NCBI GenBank assembly: GCA_030951045.1
Contig: JAUZQJ010000101.1
Location: forward strand, 1-35,036
DNA: 35,036 bases
Direction of reading: 5' to 3'
Source: Mariprofundus sp.
GTDB taxonomy: Bacteria; Pseudomonadota; Zetaproteobacteria; Mariprofundales; Mariprofundaceae
The notes beneath the pieces are model-generated. The model had not been told where the DNA came from. It ran no database searches and saw nothing but the letters and a program-made list of their open reading frames with translations. Positions 18,592 through 27,775 of this stretch are shown here, in pieces; the first letter of the stretch is position 1; the number at the start of each line of letters is the position of its first letter. The position numbers were made by a program, and so were the translations under genes.

Positions 18592-20535
18592 CTATTGCTG
18601 CTGAGTGGCAGCAGGGGCAGCTGATTTATTACTAGCATTGGGTGTGAGCTCGGCGGGCATTTGTTTTTCTTTTTTGGGGAAAATGATTGTACCGCCTTGT
18701 AGTGGCTGCTCGTACAATTTTTTAATGTCGATGTACTTGTGATCGGTGATCTCTTCAATCTGGCTGGCATTTACGATGATATTGGGTTTGAGGAATACCA
18801 TTAAATTGGTTTTGGTTGTGATGTTTTCAGTGAATTTAAACGGTTCACCAAACAGAGGTACTGCTCCTAAACAAGGCACCTTCTGCACAGTGGCTGTTTT
18901 GTCATCCCGCATTAAACCACCGAGCACAATCATCTGTTGATCATTGGCCAGCACCACTGTTTTAATGGAGCGCTTGCTTGTGATCAGACCGCCTTCTGCC
19001 GCTGTGCCACCATCAACACTGGATATCTCCTGATAGATTTCTAATCGAACGGAATCACCTTCTGAAATTTGCGGTTTTACGCGCAGTGTCAGCCCTACAT
19101 CTTTGCGTTCAATGGTTTGGAATGGGTTGGATATGCCTCCCTGGGTTGAGTTCTGACCAGTTAAAAACGGCACATTTTTACCTACGATAATTTCTGCCTC
19201 TTCATTATCCATGGTTAGCAGGTTGGGTGTAGAGAGCACATTGGCATCCACATCTGATTGCATGGCCTGTGCTAATGCGCCAATGGATAGGGCTTTATTG
19301 AGTACGCCCAGTGTCAGGCCGGTGGGAGCTGCTGCGGTTAGTGCTGTAGCGGTACTGGTAGGGGCTGCTGCTACGGCATTGGCTGCCAAAGCCGCGCCAA
19401 CCGGCTTGATATTTTGAAAGTTCTGTACACCTGCACCGATGCCGCTGGTGGCCATCCATTCAACACCAAAACGTTCGATCGCATTACCGCTGACTTCAAC
19501 AATCAGGGCTTCTACCAGCACCTGCCGGCGGCGAATGTCCAGTCTGTCGATAATGCGGCTGACAGCCTTAATATCGCTGGGGTCAGCTGTGATAAGCAGT
19601 GCGTTGGTCGATGCATCTGCCACAAGTTTCACATCGCCTGAAAACAGCGGTTTTGTCTGCCCTGGTTTGGCAATTACAGCAGATTGCCCTCCAACCAGTT
19701 CATTGATAACTTTAGCAACATCTTCGGCATTGGCGTGTTTAAGATAACGCACCTGTAAACGATCACTGTCAGATTCGGGCGCGACATCGAGACGTTCAAT
19801 CACCCCTGCAACTTCGTTTATGATTTGTGGAGCGGCGACAACAATTAACATATTACCGGGCTGATGCGCTAAGGCTTTGACAGCCCCATGCTGGGCTCCT
19901 GGAGTGTTAGCGGCATACAGGGTGGTAAGTGTAGTAGCCAGCTTGTCAGCGGATGCATGTTTGAGTGTGAATAGTTGTACGCCAACAGCATCCTTGCGAT
20001 CTAGCAGGGTCATGATGCGTTGGATGCGTTGAATGTTGCTTGCGCTATCGGTGAGCAGCAACATATTGCCGCGCGGGTAAGCGACCAGATGACTGTTCGG
20101 CGATATTAGCGGGCGAATGAGTGCAACCAGTTGTTGGGCATCGGCAAAGCGTAACTTGATCACTTGCGTAACCATAGAATCGTCACCCACACCCTGACTC
20201 ATACGTACAGGTAGCGCTTTTTGTTTACTTTCAGCCCTGGGAACGATTTTGGTGATGGATGAACCGGGCACCGTGGCGAAGCCATTGACCTCTAGTACAG
20301 AGAGGAATACTTCATAAGCATGCTCTTCGGAAATTGGTGTGGGCGATACGATAGTGACTTTGCCTTTAACACGGTTATCCACGAGAAAGTTTTTGCCGGA
20401 GAAGCCTGCTACAAATTCAATAAAGGCACGGATGTCAGCATTTTTGAAATTTAATGTGATTTCTTTAGAGATGGCTAAAGGAGCACTGAAAAATAGTGAA
20501 AAACACAGTGCTATGGCGATAAACTTTAAATTCAT
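18592..20535 (-). CDS. gspD: Type II secretion system secretin GspD
   Basis: ORF 18592..20553, preferred start MNLKFIAIALCFSLFFSAPLAISKEITLNFKNADIRAFIEFVAGFSGKNFLVD; N0-N3 domains; secretin core VLSTPNLLTMDNEEAEIIVGKNVPFLTG.. ; VLGGLMRDDKT..VPCLGAVPLFGEPFK. Confidence 0.97.
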   Translation of the reverse strand: MNLKFIAIALCFSLFFSAPLAISKEITLNFKNADIRAFIEFVAGFSGKNFLVDNRVKGKVTIVSPTPISEEHAYEVFLSVLEVNGFATVPGSSITKIVPRAESKQKALPVRMSQGVGDDSMVTQVIKLRFADAQQLVALIRPLISPNSHLVAYPRGNMLLLTDSASNIQRIQRIMTLLDRKDAVGVQLFTLKHASADKLATTLTTLYAANTPGAQHGAVKALAHQPGNMLIVVAAPQIINEVAGVIERLDVAPESDSDRLQVRYLKHANAEDVAKVINELVGGQSAVIAKPGQTKPLFSGDVKLVADASTNALLITADPSDIKAVSRIIDRLDIRRRQVLVEALIVEVSGNAIERFGVEWMATSGIGAGVQNFQNIKPVGAALAANAVAAAPTSTATALTAAAPTGLTLGVLNKALSIGALAQAMQSDVDANVLSTPNLLTMDNEEAEIIVGKNVPFLTGQNSTQGGISNPFQTIERKDVGLTLRVKPQISEGDSVRLEIYQEISSVDGGTAAEGGLITSKRSIKTVVLANDQQMIVLGGLMRDDKTATVQKVPCLGAVPLFGEPFKFTENITTKTNLMVFLKPNIIVNASQIEEITDHKYIDIKKLYEQPLQGGTIIFPKKEKQMPAELTPNASNKSAAPAATQQQ

Positions 20536-20790
20536 TGTGGCCCCAAAAATCATTTCTTAATGTTGGCATCATAGTGAAATGCCCGTGAGTGACCAGCACT
20601 CTTTGTTGTGGTGAACACTAGTGTAGCCTGTTTTCCGAATTTTGGGGCAATAAGAGTTCACTTGATGATGGTTTGTTGTCCGTGTGGTTGATTCTTAACC
20701 GCAATGATCACATCGTGAAATATATAGTACTTCTTCAATTGAAATAAAACACATACAGTTCATGCAAAAGTATCATGCGAGATAAGGGGA

Positions 20791-21813
20791 GTGCTGATGG
20801 ACATGGAGTTCGCCAAGCAGCTGATTGACCAATATGGTTATCTGGCTGTGTTTTTATCTACCGTTATCGAGGGCGAAGTGGTTGTGCTGGCTGCGGCTGC
20901 TTTGGCTGCTTTGGGGATGCTGGAAGCGCATTGGGTGATTGCTGTCTCTGCAGCAGGTGCTTTTGTCGGGCATCTCCTGCTCTTTGCAGTGGGGCGTTGG
21001 AAAGGCATGCTGATTATAGAAGCGTTCCCGTTATTACGCCGTCACTATCCTAAGGCCAATAAAATTATGGATGATTATGCCAATTGGTCGGTGTTTATTT
21101 TTCAATATTTGTATGGCATGCGCATTGTTTCAGCTATCCTGTTTGGATGTTCAACGATCAGCGCCAGCCGTTTCTTCTTTTTGCAATCGATCAATTGTAT
21201 TATTTGGGCATTTGTAGTCTATTTTGCAGGGCATATGATAGGCATAGTGGCTATGCAGTTATTTGAGATGGTAGGTATATACGGTTTGCTTGTAGTGATT
21301 GCCGTGGTTGGCCTGGTAGTGCTTAAATTATATCACCGTTATGGCCATCATCACGTTATGGCCTTTCTGGCGAGTGGACGTAAGGTAGGTAAGGAACAGC
21401 TTGATGAAAGTGAAGGCAGGCATTTTGTACTGGAACAGCTGGATTACCATATGGGACTGGCAAATCGTAGTGAGCAACCGTTAACGCTGCTGTTAATAAA
21501 ATTGGCTACAAAAGATGAAAAGAACAATAGGCTCACTCTTAAATTTATCACTAAAGAACTCAATATGCTGTTGCAAGAGGGTGATATTCCGGCGCGTTTC
21601 TCGCATGATACCTATGCCATTATTTCCCCATGCTCGACTGAAGCTAGTGCAAAACAATCGGTGCATGATTTGATGATGCAAATGGAAAAAGATTTGCCCA
21701 AACATGCACATCTTGCGCCTATGTGTATTGGTTACTCCGAGTGGCATTTCAAGATGACTTCCGGTCAACTGTTGGATGAGGCCTATGGAAGTATGAGGCC
21801 GCTTACATCTTAA
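20791..21813 (+). CDS. DedA family membrane protein fused to a degenerate GGDEF-like C-terminal domain
   Basis: DedA core: QYGYLAVFLSTVIEGEVVVLAAAALAALGML..FVGHLLLFAVGRWKG..F..QYLYGMRIVSAILFG; C-terminus RFSHDTYAIISPCSTEASAKQSVHDLMMQMEKDL..APMCIGYSEWHFKMTSGQLLDEAYGSM aligns by eye with GGDEF pattern. Confidence 0.85.
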   Translation: MLMDMEFAKQLIDQYGYLAVFLSTVIEGEVVVLAAAALAALGMLEAHWVIAVSAAGAFVGHLLLFAVGRWKGMLIIEAFPLLRRHYPKANKIMDDYANWSVFIFQYLYGMRIVSAILFGCSTISASRFFFLQSINCIIWAFVVYFAGHMIGIVAMQLFEMVGIYGLLVVIAVVGLVVLKLYHRYGHHHVMAFLASGRKVGKEQLDESEGRHFVLEQLDYHMGLANRSEQPLTLLLIKLATKDEKNNRLTLKFITKELNMLLQEGDIPARFSHDTYAIISPCSTEASAKQSVHDLMMQMEKDLPKHAHLAPMCIGYSEWHFKMTSGQLLDEAYGSMRPLTS

Positions 21814-21854
21814 AATAGATTTTTTGAACTTGATAAATATAAGTATTATTTTTC

Positions 21855-21863
21855 TGCTATAAT
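21855..21863 (+). promoter_or_regulatory. Candidate extended -10 promoter (TGCTATAAT) for the 49-aa zinc-ribbon ORF
   Basis: TG-N-TATAAT 53 bp before the ATG at 21917. Confidence 0.4.
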
Positions 21864-21916
21864 CAGAGCGACAACATACCAATGCTATGTGTATGGATTG
21901 GTTGTAGGAGGATCTG

Positions 21917-22066
21917 ATGTCAGTTAAATGCCCTTATTGTGGCGGCGTGGAAGTAAGCAGAACATATCGAAAGAACTGGATGCGCTTTATCTTATATAGT
22001 AAGCGGTATAAATGCTGGGAATGTCAGCGCGTCTTTTTGAAGTGGGTCGGTTGGACTTTTTCTTGA
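21917..22066 (+). CDS. 49-aa zinc-ribbon microprotein
   Basis: GTAGGAGG RBS, ATG; MSVKCPYCGGVEVSRTYRKNWMRFILYSKRYKCWECQRVFLKWVGWTFS with two CxxC knuckles; below the ORF track cutoff. Confidence 0.75.
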   Translation: MSVKCPYCGGVEVSRTYRKNWMRFILYSKRYKCWECQRVFLKWVGWTFS

Positions 22067-22321
22067 TTTTCGCGTTATGTAATGTGCGTTATAGGGTTGT
22101 TGTCATCGCCTTAATAAGGGGGGTCTCATTATTTCAATGAAGATGTTTCTTTTTCAATTTTTATTGTAAATTATAGACTTCTATGCTGTTATCTTAGTCG
22201 GGTGAATCCTATTTTCTATTTTCTTATATGTTGAATTGATGATTTTATCGATGGGCTAATTAGAGTTCCTGATGGTGAAAGGGCATACTTGCCCGCCTGA
22301 ACAATTTTTAAGGGATGAATC

Positions 22322-23698
22322 ATGAATCAATTTGAAAAGCGAGGCACATTCTCACTGGCAGCTATTTATGGTCTGCGCATGATGGGCTTGTTTCTTATCT
22401 TACCGGTATTCGCTTTGTATTCCGAAGGTTTACAAGGTGTTACGCCAATGTTGATGGGGCTGGCGTTAGGTGCTTATGGCTTTACGATGGCAATGCTGCA
22501 AATTCCATTTGGCTGGATGTCTGATCGCATAGGCCGCAAGCCGGTGATTGCAGCGGGCCTGTTGATATTCGCCGTGGGTAGTGTGGTGGCAGCTATGGCT
22601 GATTCGATTGGCTGGGTGATTGTCGGGCGAGCGTTGCAGGGGGCAGGGGCAATCGCTGCTGCAATGATGGCTCTATTGGCTGATCTGACACGTGAAGAGG
22701 TGCGCAGTAAGGCGATGGCGACAGTCGGTATGACGATTGGTATGTCCTTTACGTTGGCGTTGGTGCTGGGTCCATTTCTAGGTTCCAGTATCGGGGTGGA
22801 TGGTATTTTCTGGCTGACCGCTGTGCTAGCGATTCTTGCGATTGGCGTGTTGTTTTGGATGGTGCCTGATCCATTGCCAGCCGATACCCATACGCATAGG
22901 GATGTACAGTCGCTACCCAATGAATTTGGTCGTGTGCTTAAAAACCCACAGCTATTGCGGCTGGATGCCGGTATCATGATTTTGCATGCCGTGATGATGG
23001 CGGTATTTATCGGATTGCCATTTGTACTGCGTGATCACCTTGGAATTGCTGTCTCTTCTCATGCCTGGGTCTATCTACCTATTCTGGTGGTTGCTCTGAT
23101 CCTGATGATCCCCATGATTATTGTGGCAGAGAAAAAAGAAAAAATGAAACAGGTGTTTTTGACCAGTATCGTCTTGATCGCTACGGCATGTGCACTGCTT
23201 GGTTTGTGGCATGACTCGATGTTTGCAGTGGTTGTTGGCCTGTTTCTCTTCTTTGTGGCTTACAATGTATTGGAAGCAACACTGCCCTCATTGATTTCGC
23301 GCATGGCTCCGATTGATGCCAAAGGGACAGCCATGGGTGTCTATTCTACATCACAGTTCTTCGGTGCTTTTTTGGGTGGCATCGTGGGTGGCTGGTGTTA
23401 CGGCGCATTTGATGTGCAGGGTGTGTTCTTCGGGGCGGCGGGTGTAGCTGTCTTGTGGTTGCTGGTAGCGATGGGCATGCAGATGCCAGTAATGCGTTCA
23501 TCTATGATGGCGCACGTGGATAGCAATACCAATGCCGATGAGTTGCAGGTTAAGCTGCTTGCTCTGGCCGGTATTAGCGAAGCGAAAGTAGTGCCCGATG
23601 AAAATGCTGTGTTTTTGCGTGTAGATAAAAAGGTGTTTGAGCCGGAAGTGTTTGAGCAACTACTCAAACCGTACCAAACCCAATCAGATCACGCTTAG
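22322..23698 (+). CDS. yajR: MFS transporter, YajR-like with C-terminal ferredoxin-like (YAM-type) domain
   Basis: FEKRGTFSLAAIYGLRMMGLFLILPVFALY..LMGLALGAYGFTMAMLQIPFGWMSDRIGRKPVI; C-terminal DELQVKLLALAGISEAKVVPDENAVFLRVDKKVFEPEVFEQLL. Confidence 0.85.
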   Translation: MNQFEKRGTFSLAAIYGLRMMGLFLILPVFALYSEGLQGVTPMLMGLALGAYGFTMAMLQIPFGWMSDRIGRKPVIAAGLLIFAVGSVVAAMADSIGWVIVGRALQGAGAIAAAMMALLADLTREEVRSKAMATVGMTIGMSFTLALVLGPFLGSSIGVDGIFWLTAVLAILAIGVLFWMVPDPLPADTHTHRDVQSLPNEFGRVLKNPQLLRLDAGIMILHAVMMAVFIGLPFVLRDHLGIAVSSHAWVYLPILVVALILMIPMIIVAEKKEKMKQVFLTSIVLIATACALLGLWHDSMFAVVVGLFLFFVAYNVLEATLPSLISRMAPIDAKGTAMGVYSTSQFFGAFLGGIVGGWCYGAFDVQGVFFGAAGVAVLWLLVAMGMQMPVMRSSMMAHVDSNTNADELQVKLLALAGISEAKVVPDENAVFLRVDKKVFEPEVFEQLLKPYQTQSDHA

Positions 23699-23758
23699 TA
23701 TTCACATTGCTTCGTCTGAATTAAGAAGCAGGTCTCTGATCCTTTAAATGATATATCT

Positions 23759-23789
23759 ATCAGGCTCCTCTTTGAGGGGCCTGATTTCG
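23759..23789 (+). terminator. Rho-independent terminator-like hairpin downstream of yajR
   Basis: ATCAGGCTCCT-CTTTG-AGGGGCCTGAT then TTTCGCTT. Confidence 0.6.
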
Positions 23790-23870
23790 CTTGGCCAATA
23801 GAGAATTATTCACTTTTCGGAAATTAAATTGCCAATCTACCCCATATGGGTGATTCGGATTGATTTATAC

Positions 23871-23899
23871 TATAGTACTTCATATCATGAAATACTATA
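23871..23899. repeat. 13-bp inverted repeat with 3-bp spacer
   Basis: TATAGTACTTCAT-ATC-ATGAAATACTATA (12/13 arm match). Confidence 0.6.
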
Positions 23900-23958
23900 A
23901 GTTGTAGCGATTGGCCGAACTTGAAGGAAATTACTGATGTTTGAGTGCGCTAAATATT

Positions 23959-24486
23959 TCAGGCTTTTTTCTTTTTATCCAGGCGATTTTTGAGTTTGGT
24001 GTTTTTGACCCAGCGGCGAAACAGCATTAAACGTTTGCCGCCGCGCTTCTCTTCACAGATCGGGCAGGTGAGGTAACTCATGTAGAGTTCTTTGGGCATT
24101 AAGCCTTCATCGAGTAGCTCAGATTGCATTTTACGCACTTCTTTACGGATCTCGGTGACATCGCCATGCAAGAGATGCACACGGAGATGAAACGGATTGG
24201 GAAGCACTGCGATATTGCGCGCTGGAGAGTTCTCTTCCGCCAACGGGCAAAGCATCTGGCCACGAAAGGCACCGGTGCGAGTCAGGTTAAATCCTGGCCA
24301 TTTTTCATTAAGTTCCAGACGTTCAATGTCCGCCTTTTGCCTGATCAAGTTGGATTCATAACCAATCGGCATATGCATGAACATTGGTATTTTCAGTGTG
24401 TGGACAAGTTGACCACCCAGATCAATGTCTCCGCTACGCCAGTCCGGGTATTCAGATGGGCAACCACATTCTAAACGGGGGCTCAT
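23959..24486 (-). CDS. Conserved-looking hypothetical protein with Cys motifs (CGC, CPICEEK) and basic C-terminus
   Basis: 175-aa ORF ending 3 nt before the CcoN-like gene region; no family recognised. Confidence 0.65.
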   Translation of the reverse strand: MSPRLECGCPSEYPDWRSGDIDLGGQLVHTLKIPMFMHMPIGYESNLIRQKADIERLELNEKWPGFNLTRTGAFRGQMLCPLAEENSPARNIAVLPNPFHLRVHLLHGDVTEIRKEVRKMQSELLDEGLMPKELYMSYLTCPICEEKRGGKRLMLFRRWVKNTKLKNRLDKKKKA

Positions 24487-24489
24487 TGA

Positions 24490-25053
24490 TCAGGAGTTCT
24501 TGTACAGGCCCTTTACGGACAATAGTACGTTGGCTAGGTAAGCCCAGAAGCCGATCGCAAGGGCGGTCGCAGCAATAGATATAACCGGGCCATAGAAGCG
24601 GTGAATGGCAGGAATTTCTTCAGGGCTTGTGAGCCAGAGGTTGCCTTCCCAAATACCGAAGATCATTAATGAGATATAAAATGCAGACACACCACAGGCT
24701 GACCACCAGAAGGAGTGCTCTGCCATGCTGCGAGAATAGATCGGTTTGTGGGTGATTTTCGGAATTAAATAATAGGTGATGGCCATGCCGAGAATGGTCA
24801 CGCCACCAACCAGGTTGATATGAGCATGTGCTAGAGGGTCAATCATGTGGCCGGGGCCACCATATGGGCTGCCTATAGAATCCAGCCAAGCGCGAATGGC
24901 CGGAATAACCTGCAGTACACCATGAACAGTACCTACAAAAAAAGAGACTACGGAGAAAATAAGGAACTTGGCAAGATAGCGTAATTCCTTTGGTTTTTGA
25001 TCATCTGCGGAACGTGATGGTGTGTGTGTGTTTTCAGACAGGTCATTTGACAT
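24490..25053 (-). CDS. Truncated CcoN/heme-copper oxidase subunit I-like membrane protein (about 187 aa), non-catalytic
   Basis: ORF 24490..25107, preferred ATG 25053. DPLAHAHINLVGGVTILGMAITYYLIPKITHKPIYSRSMAEHSFWW aligns with CcoN [40 protein letters not shown]. Confidence 0.8.
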   Translation of the reverse strand: MSNDLSENTHTPSRSADDQKPKELRYLAKFLIFSVVSFFVGTVHGVLQVIPAIRAWLDSIGSPYGGPGHMIDPLAHAHINLVGGVTILGMAITYYLIPKITHKPIYSRSMAEHSFWWSACGVSAFYISLMIFGIWEGNLWLTSPEEIPAIHRFYGPVISIAATALAIGFWAYLANVLLSVKGLYKNS

Positions 25054-25440
25054 GGGCGAAGCGTAGCGATTTAAGCATCGAGTGCAATACAGATGCGTTA
25101 TATGCACAGGGTAATCGTATTAAAACACCTTATGTTTTACAGCTTATTCAGTATTTTCCACCGCAGTCCCCAGGGGGAAAGTTTCGCAAAGTAAGTCAAA
25201 GGCGGCAGTTGTAAAAGTAGATGTATTCACCAGCTAACTATAGTAAGTATTAGGAAGAAAACCCTAACATGTTAAAATAAAGGGTTTTACTCTGCGCCAA
25301 GGAGAATTGTGCTTGCGCAAGAGAAGACGCCCTGGGGTGAGCTTTGCGTCCTCTATGGTAAATGCTTTTATTATTTTAATGCGAATACACTTACCACTAT
25401 CTTCTCAAGGGTGACGCATGATGTTTTATCTGCGTAGGGT

Positions 25441-25854
25441 TTGCACATGCCTATAACTGTAATACTCGTGTTATGTAGTTTTGTAGTGTTGTTTGCAGCG
25501 TGGTTCTGGCGCAAGCAACGCCGTTTTCATATTTCAGCCATGATCTCTCTGATGGTGTTTGATCTGTTTTTTCCGGTATATCTTTATTTGACGCATGATT
25601 GGAAGGAACGTTTGATTGATCACGGAGAGATATTTTCATTTCTCATCTGGAGTCATGTGATGATGGTGATGATTCTGTATGCGCTGTATGTATTACAGAT
25701 TATGGCTGGTCGTGCGATGCTTGCAAACGCGACTGGTGAGAAACATCATCACCATCGTACGGAGCACAAGAAACAATTTGTCGGTGTGGTAGTAGTGCGG
25801 TTCCTGGTGTTTGCATCCGGCTGGTTACTGTTTGTGCCGGGAGCTACTCAATAA
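25441..25854 (+). CDS. Small multi-TM membrane protein with His-rich loop (HHHH)
   Basis: About 4 TMs; DHGEIFSFLIWSHVMMVMILYALYV; EKHHHHRTEHKK. Possibly DUF420-like, not certain. Confidence 0.65.
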   Translation: MHMPITVILVLCSFVVLFAAWFWRKQRRFHISAMISLMVFDLFFPVYLYLTHDWKERLIDHGEIFSFLIWSHVMMVMILYALYVLQIMAGRAMLANATGEKHHHHRTEHKKQFVGVVVVRFLVFASGWLLFVPGATQ

Positions 25855-25865
25855 AGGGAATAAGG

Positions 25866-26150
25866 ATGATTGAGATGGATTCGTCTGAAATGAAAAAAAC
25901 AGAAGTAAAAGAGACTGAAGCGCAACCGGGCAACAAGCCTGACCTCGGTGTTTGGAAGCGCATGATGCGTAATTATGCGCTTGCGATGATTGCAGGTATC
26001 GCTCTGTTGAGTTATCTCGTGCCAAACATGCCTGATAATGCATCAGATTTCATGCTTGGCACAATGATTGTTGGTGGTTTATTAGTATTTGCCGGAGCTT
26101 TTGGCGTTGTGGTATCCGTGTTCTTTTATTATTTAAATAAGAGCAAGTAA
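25866..26150 (+). CDS. Small two-TM hypothetical protein
   Basis: 94 aa, charged N-terminus then two TMs; starts 11 nt after the previous ORF. Confidence 0.6.
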   Translation: MIEMDSSEMKKTEVKETEAQPGNKPDLGVWKRMMRNYALAMIAGIALLSYLVPNMPDNASDFMLGTMIVGGLLVFAGAFGVVVSVFFYYLNKSK

Positions 26151-26192
26151 TATATTTCACTTTAAGTCTTTAGCGCATTAAGGCTGAGTTGA

Positions 26193-27632
26193 CTATTCAG
26201 GCGTTGCATTGACCTGTAAAATTACACCGGCAGGTAGAATTTCAATAGCTTGCAAATGCTGTGGCATGCTAACACCTATTTTTGATAAGGCTTCGTTCTC
26301 CGGTGCATTGGTGTCGAACATGAAATGTGTCACGCTGGCAGTTTTAGCGATAAAGGTATCTGCGTCCTGCAAAATGCGTTCTGGTGGTAAAGGCAGTACA
26401 TCACGTTTGGTGGCGAGCATGGTGCGCGCTGGCCATTGGCTGGCGATAAGGAACTCAACGTCGTGGTTGTTGGCGATATAAGCGGCTGAAGCAATCAAAT
26501 TATCGGTGTCTGATTTGAGTTTTAGTTGACTGATCTCGCGGTAGTGTTTGTCGGCTGATGTGCAGATGCTGGTGAAAACAACCACCAGTAAAATGATCAG
26601 CCCACGCTGGCCGATCATGTTCTGAACGCCCGTTCTGCGGTGGGCTGCGATGAACATCGGTAAACCAAGAAATAGAATGCATGTCAATGCTAACAGGGCC
26701 CATGAAGTGTCTGGTAGGAAGAGACCAATCAGGCAGGCAATGACCAGTGTTAAACTGAATAGCTCAAAATAACGGCGGTAGATATAGATGGCGATGACAA
26801 AACCGAGCAGGCTGGCAATGATCAGGCCAAAACCGGTAGGTGGTGTGCTTTGCAGAATCGGTGAGCCAGTTAGCACTGCACCAAGGCTGGCGAGGTGATC
26901 ACTACCTTTTTCCAGTCCACCCCAGCCCCAACGAACAAATACGAGTAAAGCTGTGGTGATGGCAAGACCGATAAACAGGTTGCGACGTTTATCGAGCATC
27001 TGGTCGTTTTGTGCTGATGTATTGTCATCGTTTGACAGGGCCTTTTTAGGCAACCAAAGCAATGTCAGGGCAATAGGAAGAGCCAGTCCCATCGGATGCA
27101 GACTGACGGCAAAAGCACTCATCAACAGCAACAGGAAATATGAAGCAGACATGGTGCGGATGGCTTTTTGAAAGTATTCGTTCATCCAATATGATGTTGC
27201 GAAACAAAACAGCAGGAATACTCCTGGTGAGAGGGAGTCTGTCTGCATGATTGTAATCGGTGAAATAAGCAACATGGCGGTTGCCATGGTGCCAACTTCA
27301 GAGCTGTCATTGGCTTCTGACCAGCGGTAGAGCATCAATGCAGTACCCAATAGCATGAACAGGGTAAATACCTTGGCGGCGGCCAGACTGCCGGCCCAGT
27401 GGAGATCAAGGAACATAAACATGATGGCGCGCAGGTCAGGAAAACCAAACAATGGCGTGGCATTGGCAACATGATCAATAATTGACCAGTTGATGAGAAG
27501 AGCGCGTGCAGCCCCTTCTTCGATGCCGTAGGCATCATAACGAAATAGCGCCATGTATATAAAAGCCAAGACGCATAGTGCAAGCAGACCGAAATGGCGG
27601 GGTTCGATATGTTGAGTGATTTTGGACAGCAT
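26193..27632 (-). CDS. Polytopic membrane protein, glycosyltransferase-39-like topology
   Basis: 479 aa, many TMs, first loop with acidic residues (ALFRYDAYGIEEGAARALLINWSIIDHV); family uncertain. Confidence 0.6.
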   Translation of the reverse strand: MLSKITQHIEPRHFGLLALCVLAFIYMALFRYDAYGIEEGAARALLINWSIIDHVANATPLFGFPDLRAIMFMFLDLHWAGSLAAAKVFTLFMLLGTALMLYRWSEANDSSEVGTMATAMLLISPITIMQTDSLSPGVFLLFCFATSYWMNEYFQKAIRTMSASYFLLLLMSAFAVSLHPMGLALPIALTLLWLPKKALSNDDNTSAQNDQMLDKRRNLFIGLAITTALLVFVRWGWGGLEKGSDHLASLGAVLTGSPILQSTPPTGFGLIIASLLGFVIAIYIYRRYFELFSLTLVIACLIGLFLPDTSWALLALTCILFLGLPMFIAAHRRTGVQNMIGQRGLIILLVVVFTSICTSADKHYREISQLKLKSDTDNLIASAAYIANNHDVEFLIASQWPARTMLATKRDVLPLPPERILQDADTFIAKTASVTHFMFDTNAPENEALSKIGVSMPQHLQAIEILPAGVILQVNATPE

Positions 27633-27775
27633 AATATTCTCTCTATAAACGGTGGATGTCTTTTTTCAAACACGGCACGCTAAACATTCACCCTTAAGGG
27701 GCAAGCTGAATGTCGTTTGGTTTAAATGTTAGTGCATCAACAGTGCTGAAAGCATGTGTCCGAAAGAAATCGTTT

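Noticed and set aside
23938-23991. Tiny ORF MFECAKYFRLFSFYPGDF after an AAGGAAA
   Set aside because: 18 aa, overlaps the 3' end of the convergent 175-aa gene; no evidence of coding.
24490-25053. Functional cbb3 or NorB oxidase/reductase subunit
   Set aside because: Only ~187 aa, lacks N-terminal helices and the His-His Cu_B/Fe_B ligands.
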